From positions 1,922,001 through 1,986,000 of the forward strand of contig NZ_JBDFMD010000001.1 of the NCBI RefSeq assembly GCF_047238105.1: a stretch of 64,000 nucleotides of DNA. Reading direction: 5' to 3'. Below, in pieces: positions 8,379 through 15,972 of this stretch. The translations under genes were made by a program, and so were the position numbers. The notes beneath the pieces were generated by a model. It was not told the origin of the DNA. It did no database searches and saw only the letters and a list, made by a program, of their open reading frames with translations. This DNA is from Paenibacillus_D sp047238105. Its GTDB lineage: Bacteria > Bacillota > Bacilli > Paenibacillales > Paenibacillaceae. How positions within the stretch are numbered: position 1 is the stretch's first letter; the number at the start of each line of letters is the position of its first letter.

Positions 8379-8387
8379 TGTTATAAT
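8379..8387 (+). promoter_or_regulatory. Extended -10 promoter of ABC-F gene
   Basis: TGTTATAAT gives a TGn extension plus a consensus TATAAT at 8382-8387, 40 bases ahead of the ATG at 8427. No good -35 box is present, as is common for extended -10 promoters. Confidence 0.5.
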
Positions 8388-8426
8388 GAACGGATGAACA
8401 TTAAATAAGTAAAAGGACGGGATGAG

Positions 8427-10049
8427 ATGATTAGCACTAGCGGCGTGACGCTGCGATACGGCAAGCGTCCGCTATTTGAAGATGTCACGATCAAATTTAC
8501 CCCCGGCAACTGTTACGGCCTGATCGGGGCCAATGGCGCCGGCAAATCCACGTTTCTGAAGATTCTCTCGGGTGAGATGGAAGCCAACAGCGGCGAAGTC
8601 CATATCTCGCCGGGCGAGCGGGTGGCCGTGCTGAAGCAGAACCATTATGAATATGACGAGTACCCGGTGCTCGAAACGGTGATCATGGGCCACGCACGCC
8701 TCTACGAGGTGATGAAGGAAAAGGATGCGCTCTATGCCAAGCCCGACTTCACTGATGAAGACGGCATGCGCGCCGGTGAGCTGGAAGCCGAGTTCGCCGA
8801 GCTGAACGGCTGGGAAGCGGAAGCAGAGGCCGCCGGCATGCTGAACGGCCTGGGGATCCCTACCGAGATGCACGAGAAGCAGATGAAAGAACTCGAAGGC
8901 AATGAGAAGGTCCGGGTGCTGCTGGCGCAAGCCTTGTTCGGCAACCCTCAGATCCTGCTCCTCGATGAGCCTACCAACCACTTGAACCTGGAATCGATCC
9001 GCTGGCTGGAGAACTTCCTGCTCGACTATGAAGGCACCGTTATCGTCGTATCCCATGACCGGCATTTCCTGAACAAGGTATGTACGCATATCGCGGATAT
9101 CGACTTCGGTAAGATCCAGCTGTATATGGGCAACTATGACTTCTGGTACGAGTCCAGTCAGCTCGCGCTGAAGATGGCCCGCGACCAGAATAAGAAGAAG
9201 GAAGAGAAGATCAAGGAGCTGCAGGCGTTCATCCAGCGCTTCAGCGCCAACGCTTCGAAGTCCAAGCAAGCAACATCCCGGAAGAAGACGCTCGATAAGA
9301 TTACGCTTGAGGATATCCGTCCTTCCAACCGCAAATACCCGTTCCTTCACTTCAAGCCGGAGCGCGAGGCGGGCAAGCAGCTGCTGACCGTAGATCAGCT
9401 GAGCAAGACCGTCGATGGCGAGAAGGTGCTGAATAACCTCAGTTTTGTCGTGAACAAGGGCGACAAAATCGCTTTCGTCGGACCGAACGGTGTGGCCAAG
9501 TCAACCCTGTTCCAGGTCATCATGGGCGAGCTGGAAGCCGATCAGGGCGAGTACACCTGGGGCGTCACGACGACGCAAGCCTATTTCCCCAAGGACAACT
9601 CCGCCTACTTCGACGGCGTGGAGATCAACCTGGTCGACTGGCTGCGCCAATACTCCAAAGACCAGGATGAGACCTTCCTGCGCGGCTTCCTTGGACGGAT
9701 GCTGTTCGCAGGCGAAGAAGCGCTGAAGAAGGCAAGCGTGCTCTCCGGGGGCGAGAAGGTCCGCTGCATGCTGGCCAAGATGATGCTCAACGGCGCCAAT
9801 GTGCTGCTGTTCGACGAACCGACCAACCACTTGGATCTCGAATCGATTACTGCGCTCAATAACGGGCTGATCGACTTTGACGGCACGATTCTCTTCACCT
9901 CGCATGACCATCAGTTCATCCAGACGATCGCCAACCGGATCATTGAGATTACACCGGCAGGCCTGATCGACCGGACGATGAGCTATGACGAATATCTCGA
10001 TAGCGACGAGGTCAAAGCACTGCGGGAGAGCATGTACGCTCCTGTGTAA
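8427..10049 (+). CDS. ABC-F ATPase, YkpA/YbiT type
   Basis: A 540-residue soluble protein with two ATP-binding cassettes and no membrane domain. The first has GANGAGKST and LLLDEPTNHLNLES; the second has Walker B LLFDEPTNHLDLES and signature VLSGGEKVRC. A charged linker (about 250-300) lies between. ABC-F proteins act on ribosomes, relieving stalling. Two key motifs are altered: the first signature reads LEGNE instead of LSGGE, and the second Walker A reads GPNGVAKST, with Ala for the last Gly. Similar changes occur in the YkpA branch. The stop is followed by a terminator. Confidence 0.88.
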   Translation: MISTSGVTLRYGKRPLFEDVTIKFTPGNCYGLIGANGAGKSTFLKILSGEMEANSGEVHISPGERVAVLKQNHYEYDEYPVLETVIMGHARLYEVMKEKDALYAKPDFTDEDGMRAGELEAEFAELNGWEAEAEAAGMLNGLGIPTEMHEKQMKELEGNEKVRVLLAQALFGNPQILLLDEPTNHLNLESIRWLENFLLDYEGTVIVVSHDRHFLNKVCTHIADIDFGKIQLYMGNYDFWYESSQLALKMARDQNKKKEEKIKELQAFIQRFSANASKSKQATSRKKTLDKITLEDIRPSNRKYPFLHFKPEREAGKQLLTVDQLSKTVDGEKVLNNLSFVVNKGDKIAFVGPNGVAKSTLFQVIMGELEADQGEYTWGVTTTQAYFPKDNSAYFDGVEINLVDWLRQYSKDQDETFLRGFLGRMLFAGEEALKKASVLSGGEKVRCMLAKMMLNGANVLLFDEPTNHLDLESITALNNGLIDFDGTILFTSHDHQFIQTIANRIIEITPAGLIDRTMSYDEYLDSDEVKALRESMYAPV

Positions 10050-10069
10050 GCCTGACCCGACTTGCCCAT

Positions 10070-10111
10070 AAACCCGCAATCAGCCGAACCCGGCTGGCTG
10101 CGGGTTTGTTG
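10070..10111 (+). terminator. Intrinsic terminator after ABC-F gene
   Basis: AACCCGCA at 10071-10078 pairs with TGCGGGTT at 10099-10106, with inner AGCC/GGCT pairing, then TTTGTT. Confidence 0.7.
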
Positions 10112-10135
10112 CATGTTGGCTTTTTTGGTCGAGAC

Positions 10136-10163
10136 AAGGTGAAATGGCTAGCGGCGTCCTTAA
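10136..10163 (+). repeat. Partial two-hairpin module at left end of mosaic element A
   Basis: AAGGTGAAATGGCTAGCGGC then GTCCTTA. It has the AGGTGAAAYGGC start of the dispersed module and pairs AAGG with CCTT. The same partial form stands at 26036-26068 in front of array C. Confidence 0.6.
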
Positions 10164-10211
10164 ATGACTGGGAACAGCTTGCTCTCCGGACTGAAAGCTG
10201 AGGAGAAGAAA

Positions 10212-10437
10212 AGTACGTTGCAGCTCAGCGGACGGTCGTTTCCGGCGCTCTAAGGGAAAAAAGGTGCGTTACAGCTCAGCGGACGGTCGTTTCCGACGCT
10301 CTAAGGGAAAAAAGGTGCGTTGCAGCTCAATGAACGGCCGACTCCGGCGCTCTAAGGGAAAAAAGGTGCGTTGCAGCTCAATGAACGTCTGGCTCCGGCG
10401 CTCTAAGGGAAAAAAGGTGCGTTGCAGCTCAGCGACC
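10212..10437 (+). repeat. Array A: five 51-bp tandem repeats
   Basis: The word CAGCTC recurs at 10221, 10272, 10323, 10374 and 10425, exactly 51 bases apart. Each unit includes GCTCTAAGGGAAAAAAGGTG, CGTTGCAGCTCA and a variable GACGG/GAACG part. The reverse complement contains CACCTTTTTTCCCTTAGAGC, related to the core of arrays C and E. The 17-codon period leaves several frames open (for example a 94-residue minus-strand frame), none with a ribosome binding site. Confidence 0.85.
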
Positions 10438-10462
10438 GATTCCTGGTTATGCTCATCAGTTA

Positions 10463-10487
10463 TAGCCTGACTCCCAGGAATCATATA
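10463..10487 (+). repeat. 25-bp end box, copy 1
   Basis: Begins TAGCCTGACTCCCAGGAATC and ends ATATA; identical to 26361-26385. In both places it directly follows the tandem array. Confidence 0.8.
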
Positions 10488-10498
10488 CGCTACTATCA

Positions 10499-10617
10499 AG
10501 GTGAAATGGCTTCGCCTAAAAGTTTTGCAAAGCAAAACTAGCTTCGTAAGCACACGGCGCAGTTAGTTTCATTCCGGAGAAGTACAAGCCAAGTAGATAG
10601 GAGAATCGAATATACTT
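10499..10617 (+). repeat. Two-hairpin module, copy 2, plus TTTCATTCCGG segment
   Basis: 10499-10560 holds AGG-TGAAAT-GGCTTCGCC-T and the 7-bp hairpin GTTTTGC-AAA-GCAAAAC, then TAGCTTCGTAAGCACACGG. 10566-10617 begins GTTTCATTCCGGAGAA and runs through ACAAGCCAAGTAGATAGGAG to ATATACTT. The second part reappears at 25988-26028, and GTTTCATTCCGGAGAAT at 47714-47730. No gene is seen in 10112-10720. Confidence 0.8.
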
Positions 10618-10638
10618 GTAATTCAAACCGTAAATTGT

Positions 10639-10668
10639 TTGAATGTTCCAGCCAAGGTTTAATATAAT
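10639..10668 (+). promoter_or_regulatory. Promoter of zinc-ribbon gene
   Basis: TTGAAT at 10639-10644, 18-base spacer, TATAAT at 10663-10668; the ATG follows at 10721. Confidence 0.55.
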
Positions 10669-10720
10669 GGTATTGGTTAAGTTCTGTTTCGTTCATGGCG
10701 AATCAAAGGAGAGAGTACAG

Positions 10721-11200
10721 ATGTCGTTTTTTAACAAGGTGAAGCAAGGGGCTTCGGAAGCGGCCAAGAAAGCCCAACAGACCATGGAGATTACCAAGCT
10801 GAAGAGTCAGATCTCCTCGAAAGAAAAAGAGATGGACAAAATCCAGCTCAAGATCGGCAAATCCGTCTATCGGGCGTTCACGGCCGGGGATCTGGCCCAG
10901 TCCGAAACTGAGGTATTGGACTACTGCGAGGAGCTCGTCCTGCTCCAGCAAGATATCGAGGTCATCGAGGACAAGATCAAAAATATGAAATCCGAGAAAT
11001 CCTGCAGCTGCGGCAAAGTTGTGCCGATCGACCTCAAATTCTGTCCCGAGTGCGGCAAGCGGTTCCCCGAGGAGCCGCAAGTGGAGGATACGACGGGCGA
11101 TATCCGCGTCATCTGCCGCAACTGCAACACGGAGAACGACATCAGCTCCAAGTATTGCATCCAGTGCGGCGACGAGATGGCGGGTACCGCAGCTACCTAG
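10721..11200 (+). CDS. Zinc-ribbon protein with coiled coil
   Basis: About 159 residues. The N-terminal half is a charged helix (about 5-90, likely coiled coil). Two zinc ribbons follow: CSCGKVVPIDLKFCPECG and CRNCNTENDISSKYCIQCG. The start is the ATG at 10721 because AAAGGAGAGA lies upstream; the frame extends 26 codons further without support. Such proteins are common in Firmicutes as presumed adaptor or membrane-remodelling accessory proteins; no function is assigned. The transcript appears to run through array B to the terminator at 11435-11486. Confidence 0.75.
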   Translation: MSFFNKVKQGASEAAKKAQQTMEITKLKSQISSKEKEMDKIQLKIGKSVYRAFTAGDLAQSETEVLDYCEELVLLQQDIEVIEDKIKNMKSEKSCSCGKVVPIDLKFCPECGKRFPEEPQVEDTTGDIRVICRNCNTENDISSKYCIQCGDEMAGTAAT

Positions 11201-11210
11201 ACGCGGCTCG

Positions 11211-11460
11211 TAGCGCATTTTGGCGCTTGGAGCGGGCTAATGGCGCCCGCCACGGGGCTCGTAGCATCATTTTGGTGCTTGCAGTGATTGAGACGAAGCT
11301 GTAAGCACCATTTTGGTGCTTGGAGCGGTCAAGCGGCACTTGGAGCAGAGCTCTAAGTACCGTTTTGGTGCTTGCAGTGATCGAGACCAAGCTGTAAGCA
11401 CCATTTTGGCGCTTGGATCGGTCAAGTGGCACTTGGAGCGGAGATCTAAGCACCATTTTT
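11211..11460 (+). repeat. Array B: alternating 52/41-bp repeats (93-bp higher-order unit)
   Basis: CATTTTGG-type words start at 11216, 11268, 11309, 11361, 11402 and 11454, with spacings 52, 41, 52, 41, 52. Each 93-bp unit contains GGTGCTTGCAGTGAT and GGTGCTTGGAGCGGTCAAG. It lies between the zinc-ribbon stop and the MobA-like stop, with no other gene. Confidence 0.8.
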
Positions 11461-11486
11461 TGGTGCATAGATCTCCGCTCCTTTTT
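11435..11486 (+). terminator. Terminator built from last unit of array B
   Basis: GGAGCGGAGATCTAAGCACC at 11435-11454 pairs with the inverted copy at 11462-11481 (one A-A mismatch), loop of T, then TTTTT at 11482-11486. The left arm is the array repeat itself. Confidence 0.75.
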
Positions 11487-11506
11487 CATGGCTAGACTTG
11501 TCTGGC

Positions 11507-12346
11507 TCAGATTCCCCCACGCCTGCGCATATAGGCTGCATATTCCTCCGGCGTGTCCAGATCGACGGGAGCGCGCGCAGGCGATTCGACATAACGGACG
11601 AATTCCCTGTAGCTGCGGATCAGCGCGCGGGCGCCGCAATCACCCTGCAGCTGCAGCAGTTCGGGCCACAGGCGTCTGTCGAAGAGTACCGGATGACCCG
11701 GCCCGTCTGCATATTTAGCCTGGATGATGACCGGCTGCTCCGCCAAATAAAGCTTGACCGCCATCATCACCACCGATGGATCGATGTCCGGTTGATCGCC
11801 AAGGAGGATCAGGAGCGCCTCCGCATCCTCCCGCTCGGCATGCAAGACCGCCGTGCGGATCGTACTGCTCAGCCCCTGCCTCGTCTCGGGATTGACAATC
11901 CACCGCACCCCCGCCTCCTCGCAGCGCTCCCGCAGCTCCGGATCGTCGGCGGCGATGACCGCCACCTGCAGCTGCGCCTGCTGCAGTCCGCCGGCGCACT
12001 CGGAGCCCGACCCGGCTGCCCCGTTTGTCGCGCCGCCAGACGGACGCTCCGGACAGCCACGCGTCTGCGCCGGCGCCGGCAGGTCAGGCGCTGCTGCACC
12101 CGGAGCCGCATGGGGACAGCCAGGCGGACGCTCCGGCTCTGAGCGGTCAGCCGCCTCTAGGTCCGCTGCCGCACACGGACAGCCTCGCAGCGCCGCCAGA
12201 TCCAGCTCTCCCCGAGCAGCTATAACCCGGCGTATCACATGCCGGAGCATCGGCACGCCGTCAATCGGCAGCAGCTGCTTGGGCATGCCCATCCGGCGCG
12301 ACTGTCCGGCGGCAGCGATAGCGATCCATACGGACAGTCGTTTCAT
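11507..12346 (-). CDS. MobA/MocA-like nucleotidyltransferase with internal insertion
   Basis: A 279-residue protein related to molybdenum-cofactor cytidylyl/guanylyltransferases. It has the N-terminal nucleotide site IAAAGQSRRMGMPKQLLPID, LLGDQPDIDPSVV (metal Asp) and PGHPVLFDRR. Normal relatives are about 200 residues; about 80 extra Ala/Pro/Gly/Cys-rich residues (about 46-125, with repeated GCP words) are inserted after VIRRVIAARGELD. The start overlaps the XdhC stop by 4 bases (ATGA type), so the two are probably translationally coupled. The role would be maturing the molybdopterin cofactor of a xanthine dehydrogenase-type enzyme, which is not in the window. Confidence 0.75.
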   Translation of the reverse strand: MKRLSVWIAIAAAGQSRRMGMPKQLLPIDGVPMLRHVIRRVIAARGELDLAALRGCPCAAADLEAADRSEPERPPGCPHAAPGAAAPDLPAPAQTRGCPERPSGGATNGAAGSGSECAGGLQQAQLQVAVIAADDPELRERCEEAGVRWIVNPETRQGLSSTIRTAVLHAEREDAEALLILLGDQPDIDPSVVMMAVKLYLAEQPVIIQAKYADGPGHPVLFDRRLWPELLQLQGDCGARALIRSYREFVRYVESPARAPVDLDTPEEYAAYMRRRGGI

Positions 12347-13542
12347 AACGGGGCCGCTCCATCATCGGCCTCGCGGCTCACCTGTCGCTGTCCCTCCCGC
12401 ACACCTTCCCTCCTTGCGGACCCGGCTCTTCCCGCAGCCTCCTCGAGCATGCCAAGATCGCGCAGCCGGCCGCCGGAGCGACCATTGCGGTGCGCCACCA
12501 GTTCGGCCAAGATGCTCAGACTGATCGCCTCCGGCGTCCCGCCGCCGATGTCCAGGCCGATCGGCGCGTGCAGCTTGTGCAGCCATTCGGCACGGAAGCC
12601 CTCGGCAGCCACGGCAGGCGTGACGATACGCCTGATGCGGCTGCGGGAGCCGAGGACGCCGACATAGACGATCCCCTCCATAGGCAGCAGCTGCCGGACG
12701 GCCTCCTGATCGAGCTCGAGCTGATGGGTCATGACGACCGCATATCCGCCCGGGAGGGCAGCCAGGCTGGAGAAGTCCGCTCGCGGCACGTGATGGACCC
12801 GGTCGGCAGCGGGAAACCGCGAAGGCTCCGCTTGTGTGGTCCGGTGATACACGATCGTCGCGGGCCAGTCAAGAATGGCGGCCACACGCGAGAGCAGTTC
12901 GGCGTCGGCGCCAGCACCGATGATGTACAGCCTGGGCTGGGGACGGATATATTCCGCAAACACCTCTACAGGCTGACCATCTATGATCACGGCGCATATC
13001 CCATCGCCGCTCTCAGGCAGCCCAAGCTCTGCCGTTACAGATCCTGACGCTTTACATCCCCCATGCTCACCTCTCAAAGCATCGCACGACTGCCGCCAGC
13101 GGGTCCCCGGCGCATAACGTCCGCTCCTGTCGGCCAGCACCATCAACGCCCAGTATTCCGCCTTGGCTGTCAGCCTCTCCTCGCCATCAGCAAGCATCGC
13201 AGATGCCGTATCCGGGAGGCTGACGGGATCGAACAGCTCAAGCCAGACCGTGACCGAACCGTTGCACCCCGCCCCGAGCCCCCACGGCTCGTCCTCCACG
13301 TCATGGAGGTCGTAGGCGAGCCTCTTCGGCACGCCGCTGGCGAAGACGGTATGGGCCTGCTCCCGGATATCGGCCTCCAGGCACCCGCCGCTCAGGATAC
13401 CGGTGATCCTGCCGTCGGCATGGATCAAACAGCGTGCCCCCTCCCGGCGGTAAGCCGAGCCCTCCACCCGGATGATCGTGGCGCACACGCAAGATCGACG
13501 TTCTTCTTGACACCGCCGTAAGGCGGCTGCGATAGCACGCAT
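12343..13542 (-). CDS. XdhC/CoxI family cofactor-insertion protein
   Basis: About 399 residues. The N-terminal XdhC domain holds VEGSAYRREGARCLIHADG and SGGCLEADI; the C-terminal Rossmann domain holds RLYIIGAGADAELLSRVAA and DIGGGTPEAISLSILAE. XdhC binds molybdenum cofactor, protects or sulfurates it and loads it into xanthine dehydrogenase-type enzymes. The ATG at 13542 follows GGGAGGG at good spacing; the open frame upstream is ignored. The last ~35 residues are low complexity. It forms a two-gene unit with the MobA-like gene. Confidence 0.85.
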   Translation of the reverse strand: MRAIAAALRRCQEERRSCVCATIIRVEGSAYRREGARCLIHADGRITGILSGGCLEADIREQAHTVFASGVPKRLAYDLHDVEDEPWGLGAGCNGSVTVWLELFDPVSLPDTASAMLADGEERLTAKAEYWALMVLADRSGRYAPGTRWRQSCDALRGEHGGCKASGSVTAELGLPESGDGICAVIIDGQPVEVFAEYIRPQPRLYIIGAGADAELLSRVAAILDWPATIVYHRTTQAEPSRFPAADRVHHVPRADFSSLAALPGGYAVVMTHQLELDQEAVRQLLPMEGIVYVGVLGSRSRIRRIVTPAVAAEGFRAEWLHKLHAPIGLDIGGGTPEAISLSILAELVAHRNGRSGGRLRDLGMLEEAAGRAGSARREGVREGQRQVSREADDGAAPL

Positions 13543-13679
13543 GAGCGTCCCTCCCTCTCGGCTAGTCAAATAAACCGGCGCTGCGGTTCTTGGCACCAGT
13601 CTATGCTCGACAGGGAGGCGGATATGACTTCGTCGGAGAGCGACTGGCTCCCCATAAACGATCTGCGGTTCTCCCGCGC

Positions 13680-14453
13680 TTACACGTCCGCTGTCCTGCC
13701 GACGGCCCGGACCGTTATGCCAGCCTGCGCCAGCGCCTTGCGGATGGTGCGGGCAAAAGTGAGCGCATGATCGCCGTCCCCATGGATGCAGATAGTATCC
13801 GCTTGAATGTCCACATCGACCAGTTGCCGGGACATCACCTTGCCTTCCTCAATCATCCGGATGACCTGTGCTGTCGCGGCTTCATCATTAGCGATCAGCG
13901 CCCCCTCCTGCTTCCTGGGAGTCAAGGAGCCGTCAGCCTGATACGTGCGATCGGAGAATACCTCGCAAGCGGTCCGCAAACCGATCTTCTTGCCTGCAGC
14001 CACCAGCTTGCTCCCTGCCAGTCCGAACAAGACGAGCGCCGGATCGATCCTGTAGACCGCCTCGGCTACCGCTTCCGCCAGCGCGGCATCCTGCGCCGCC
14101 ATATTGTACAGCTCGCCATGAGGCTTCACGTGCTGCAGCTGTGCGCCTTCCGAGCGGACGAACCCCCACAGCGCGCCGATCTGGTAGACGACGATCTCAT
14201 ACGCCTCTTGTGGAGAGATATCCATCCGGCGGCGGCCGAAGCCGACCAGGTCCTGCAGGCCCGGGTGAGCGCCGATGCCAACGCCGTGCTCGAGTGCCAG
14301 CTTCACTGTCCGCCGCATCGTCCCCGCATCCCCCGCATGGAAGCCGCAAGCGATATTGGCCGAGGTGACGAACTTCAGAATCTCGGCATCGGAGCCCAAT
14401 CTATATGTGCCGAAGCTTTCCCCCATATCGCAATTCAAATCTACTGTCTTCAA
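13680..14453 (-). CDS. pxpA: 5-oxoprolinase subunit A (PxpA, LamB/YcsF family)
   Basis: About 257 residues with family motifs VDLNCDMGESFG, ANIACGFHAGD, GAHPGLQDLVGFGRR and HVKPHGELYN. PxpA works with PxpB and PxpC to open 5-oxoproline to glutamate with ATP. No pxpB or pxpC is adjacent, so either they lie elsewhere or this copy acts alone. The TTG at 14453 is chosen because AGGAGG lies 9 bases upstream; the ATG seven codons earlier overlaps that site. Confidence 0.88.
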   Translation of the reverse strand: MKTVDLNCDMGESFGTYRLGSDAEILKFVTSANIACGFHAGDAGTMRRTVKLALEHGVGIGAHPGLQDLVGFGRRRMDISPQEAYEIVVYQIGALWGFVRSEGAQLQHVKPHGELYNMAAQDAALAEAVAEAVYRIDPALVLFGLAGSKLVAAGKKIGLRTACEVFSDRTYQADGSLTPRKQEGALIANDEAATAQVIRMIEEGKVMSRQLVDVDIQADTICIHGDGDHALTFARTIRKALAQAGITVRAVGRTADV

Positions 14454-14627
14454 GTGAATGTCCCTCCTACTCATCCACGCTCAGGAGCAGGCTCCATGGC
14501 AGCAAGTCCAAAAAACCGAGCTGCACCTCGATGCAGACTCGGTTATGGGCTTAAGTGATGCCTGCTATCTCTTCCTGAGGCGACATATTGATCCTCTCCG
14601 TCTCCAGTGCTGCTGCCCCGCGTTACG

Positions 14628-15692
14628 CTACCATGTCAGCTTAATCTCGTTGCCCGTCTTGCAGGATTCGTAGATGGCCCCGAGAATACGGTTATTGGTG
14701 TAGCCGGAGAGCGCGGAGGAGATCGGCTCTTGGTTCTCGAGGATACAGGAGACGAAATGCTTGCTCATCATCGTCCGGTCGTCTTCGCCGCCCAGATGCT
14801 TGATCTCGGCCTCGACGACCTGATCGAAGGCATGCGTAACCAGGGTGCCTTTGTCGCCGACGATCGAGCCGCCCGCTTCGGTACCCATCAGATGGATAAA
14901 CGGTTCCTGGCCGAGACCTGCGGCATGAGCAGCCCAGCTGACCTCCAGCGAGAGGGTGGAGCCGTTGTCCATCTTGATCAGCGCCGTCGCCAGATCCTCT
15001 ACATCATAATAACCGTCCCAGTTGGGCGTACCCCATGTGCCCATGCCGCGCTTGCGCGGCCCGAATTCGGCATATGTCGCACCGTACACCGATACCGGCC
15101 GCGGGTTGCCCATCAGGTAGAGCGACAGATCCAGCATATGTACGCCGATGTCGATGAGCGGGCCGCCGCCGGATTGATCCTTGCGCGTGAACCACGAGCC
15201 CCAGCCCGGGATGCCCTTCTTGCGGAACCAGCCGGTCTTGCCGTGGTAGATGCGGCCCAGATCTCCCTTCTCGATATGCTGCTTGAAGGCACGGGCCAGT
15301 CCCGTCCAGCGCATCTGGTGGGCCATCATCAGGATTTTGCCGGATGCCTCCATCGCCTCTACGATCTCCCGAGCGGATTCGGCGTCGATCGCCATCGGCT
15401 TCTCCAGGAGCACATGCTTGCCGTTTTTGAGCGCCTCTACCGCCAGCGGCGCATGATACTGGTTCGGGACGCCGATGATGACCGCATCGATCTCGCTGTC
15501 CTCCAGCATCGCCTGCGGGTTATCGTGGACCCTCTCGATGCCATGGATCTTCGCCTTATCCTGCGCCAGCGGAAGATAAGCGTCTGTAACCGATGCCATC
15601 TGAGCTTCCGGTACCCGCTTGAATACGTTCATGTGCACATCGCCGATCGCCCCGGCGCCGATCATCCCGATGCGGACTTGCTGTGTAGACAT
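14628..15692 (-). CDS. Gfo/Idh/MocA family NAD(P) oxidoreductase
   Basis: A 354-residue dehydrogenase. The N-terminal Rossmann domain has IGMIGAGAIGDVHM and the family EKP motif in HVLLEKPMA (about 97). The C-terminal domain has GGGPLIDIGVHMLDLSLYL, carrying the catalytic His/Asp region. Such enzymes oxidise or epimerise sugars and cyclitols; the substrate is not predictable. It lies upstream of pxpA and downstream of the lacZ terminator on the same strand, so it is probably its own unit. The ribosome binding site is GGGGGAA. Confidence 0.85.
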   Translation of the reverse strand: MSTQQVRIGMIGAGAIGDVHMNVFKRVPEAQMASVTDAYLPLAQDKAKIHGIERVHDNPQAMLEDSEIDAVIIGVPNQYHAPLAVEALKNGKHVLLEKPMAIDAESAREIVEAMEASGKILMMAHQMRWTGLARAFKQHIEKGDLGRIYHGKTGWFRKKGIPGWGSWFTRKDQSGGGPLIDIGVHMLDLSLYLMGNPRPVSVYGATYAEFGPRKRGMGTWGTPNWDGYYDVEDLATALIKMDNGSTLSLEVSWAAHAAGLGQEPFIHLMGTEAGGSIVGDKGTLVTHAFDQVVEAEIKHLGGEDDRTMMSKHFVSCILENQEPISSALSGYTNNRILGAIYESCKTGNEIKLTW

Positions 15693-15893
15693 GTAGTCGT
15701 TCCCCCTTGGTAAGATTACTGCCTACAAGTATACGCTTGTCCCCGCGATTATACCAGTCTTGACGGGCATTTTCTGACGCGAGGCGGCACAATGCGGTTA
15801 AGGCCGGCTTACGGAAGCGAGACTGCCCTGCCTGATGCTGGACAGCCTCGCCTGCGGGGAAGCCGCACGTCTGGAAATGAATAGGTCTGGTTG

Positions 15894-15950
15894 TAAAAAA
15901 AACGAAAAAACGATCTCCGCCCGGGCCTTCCAAGGCCAAAGCGGAGATCG
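15894..15950 (-). terminator. Intrinsic terminator after lacZ
   Basis: CGATCTCCGC at 15911-15920 pairs with GCGGAGATCG at 15941-15950, with inner GCCTT/AAGGC; the minus strand continues into two T-runs (15910-15894). Confidence 0.85.
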
Positions 15951-15972
15951 GGAAATACCGCAGGACCAGGGA

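Noticed and set aside
10269..10553. 94-residue minus-strand frame over array A and the 26107-26382 frame over array C
   Set aside because: Same period artefact; both end in the shared 25-bp box and lack start signals.
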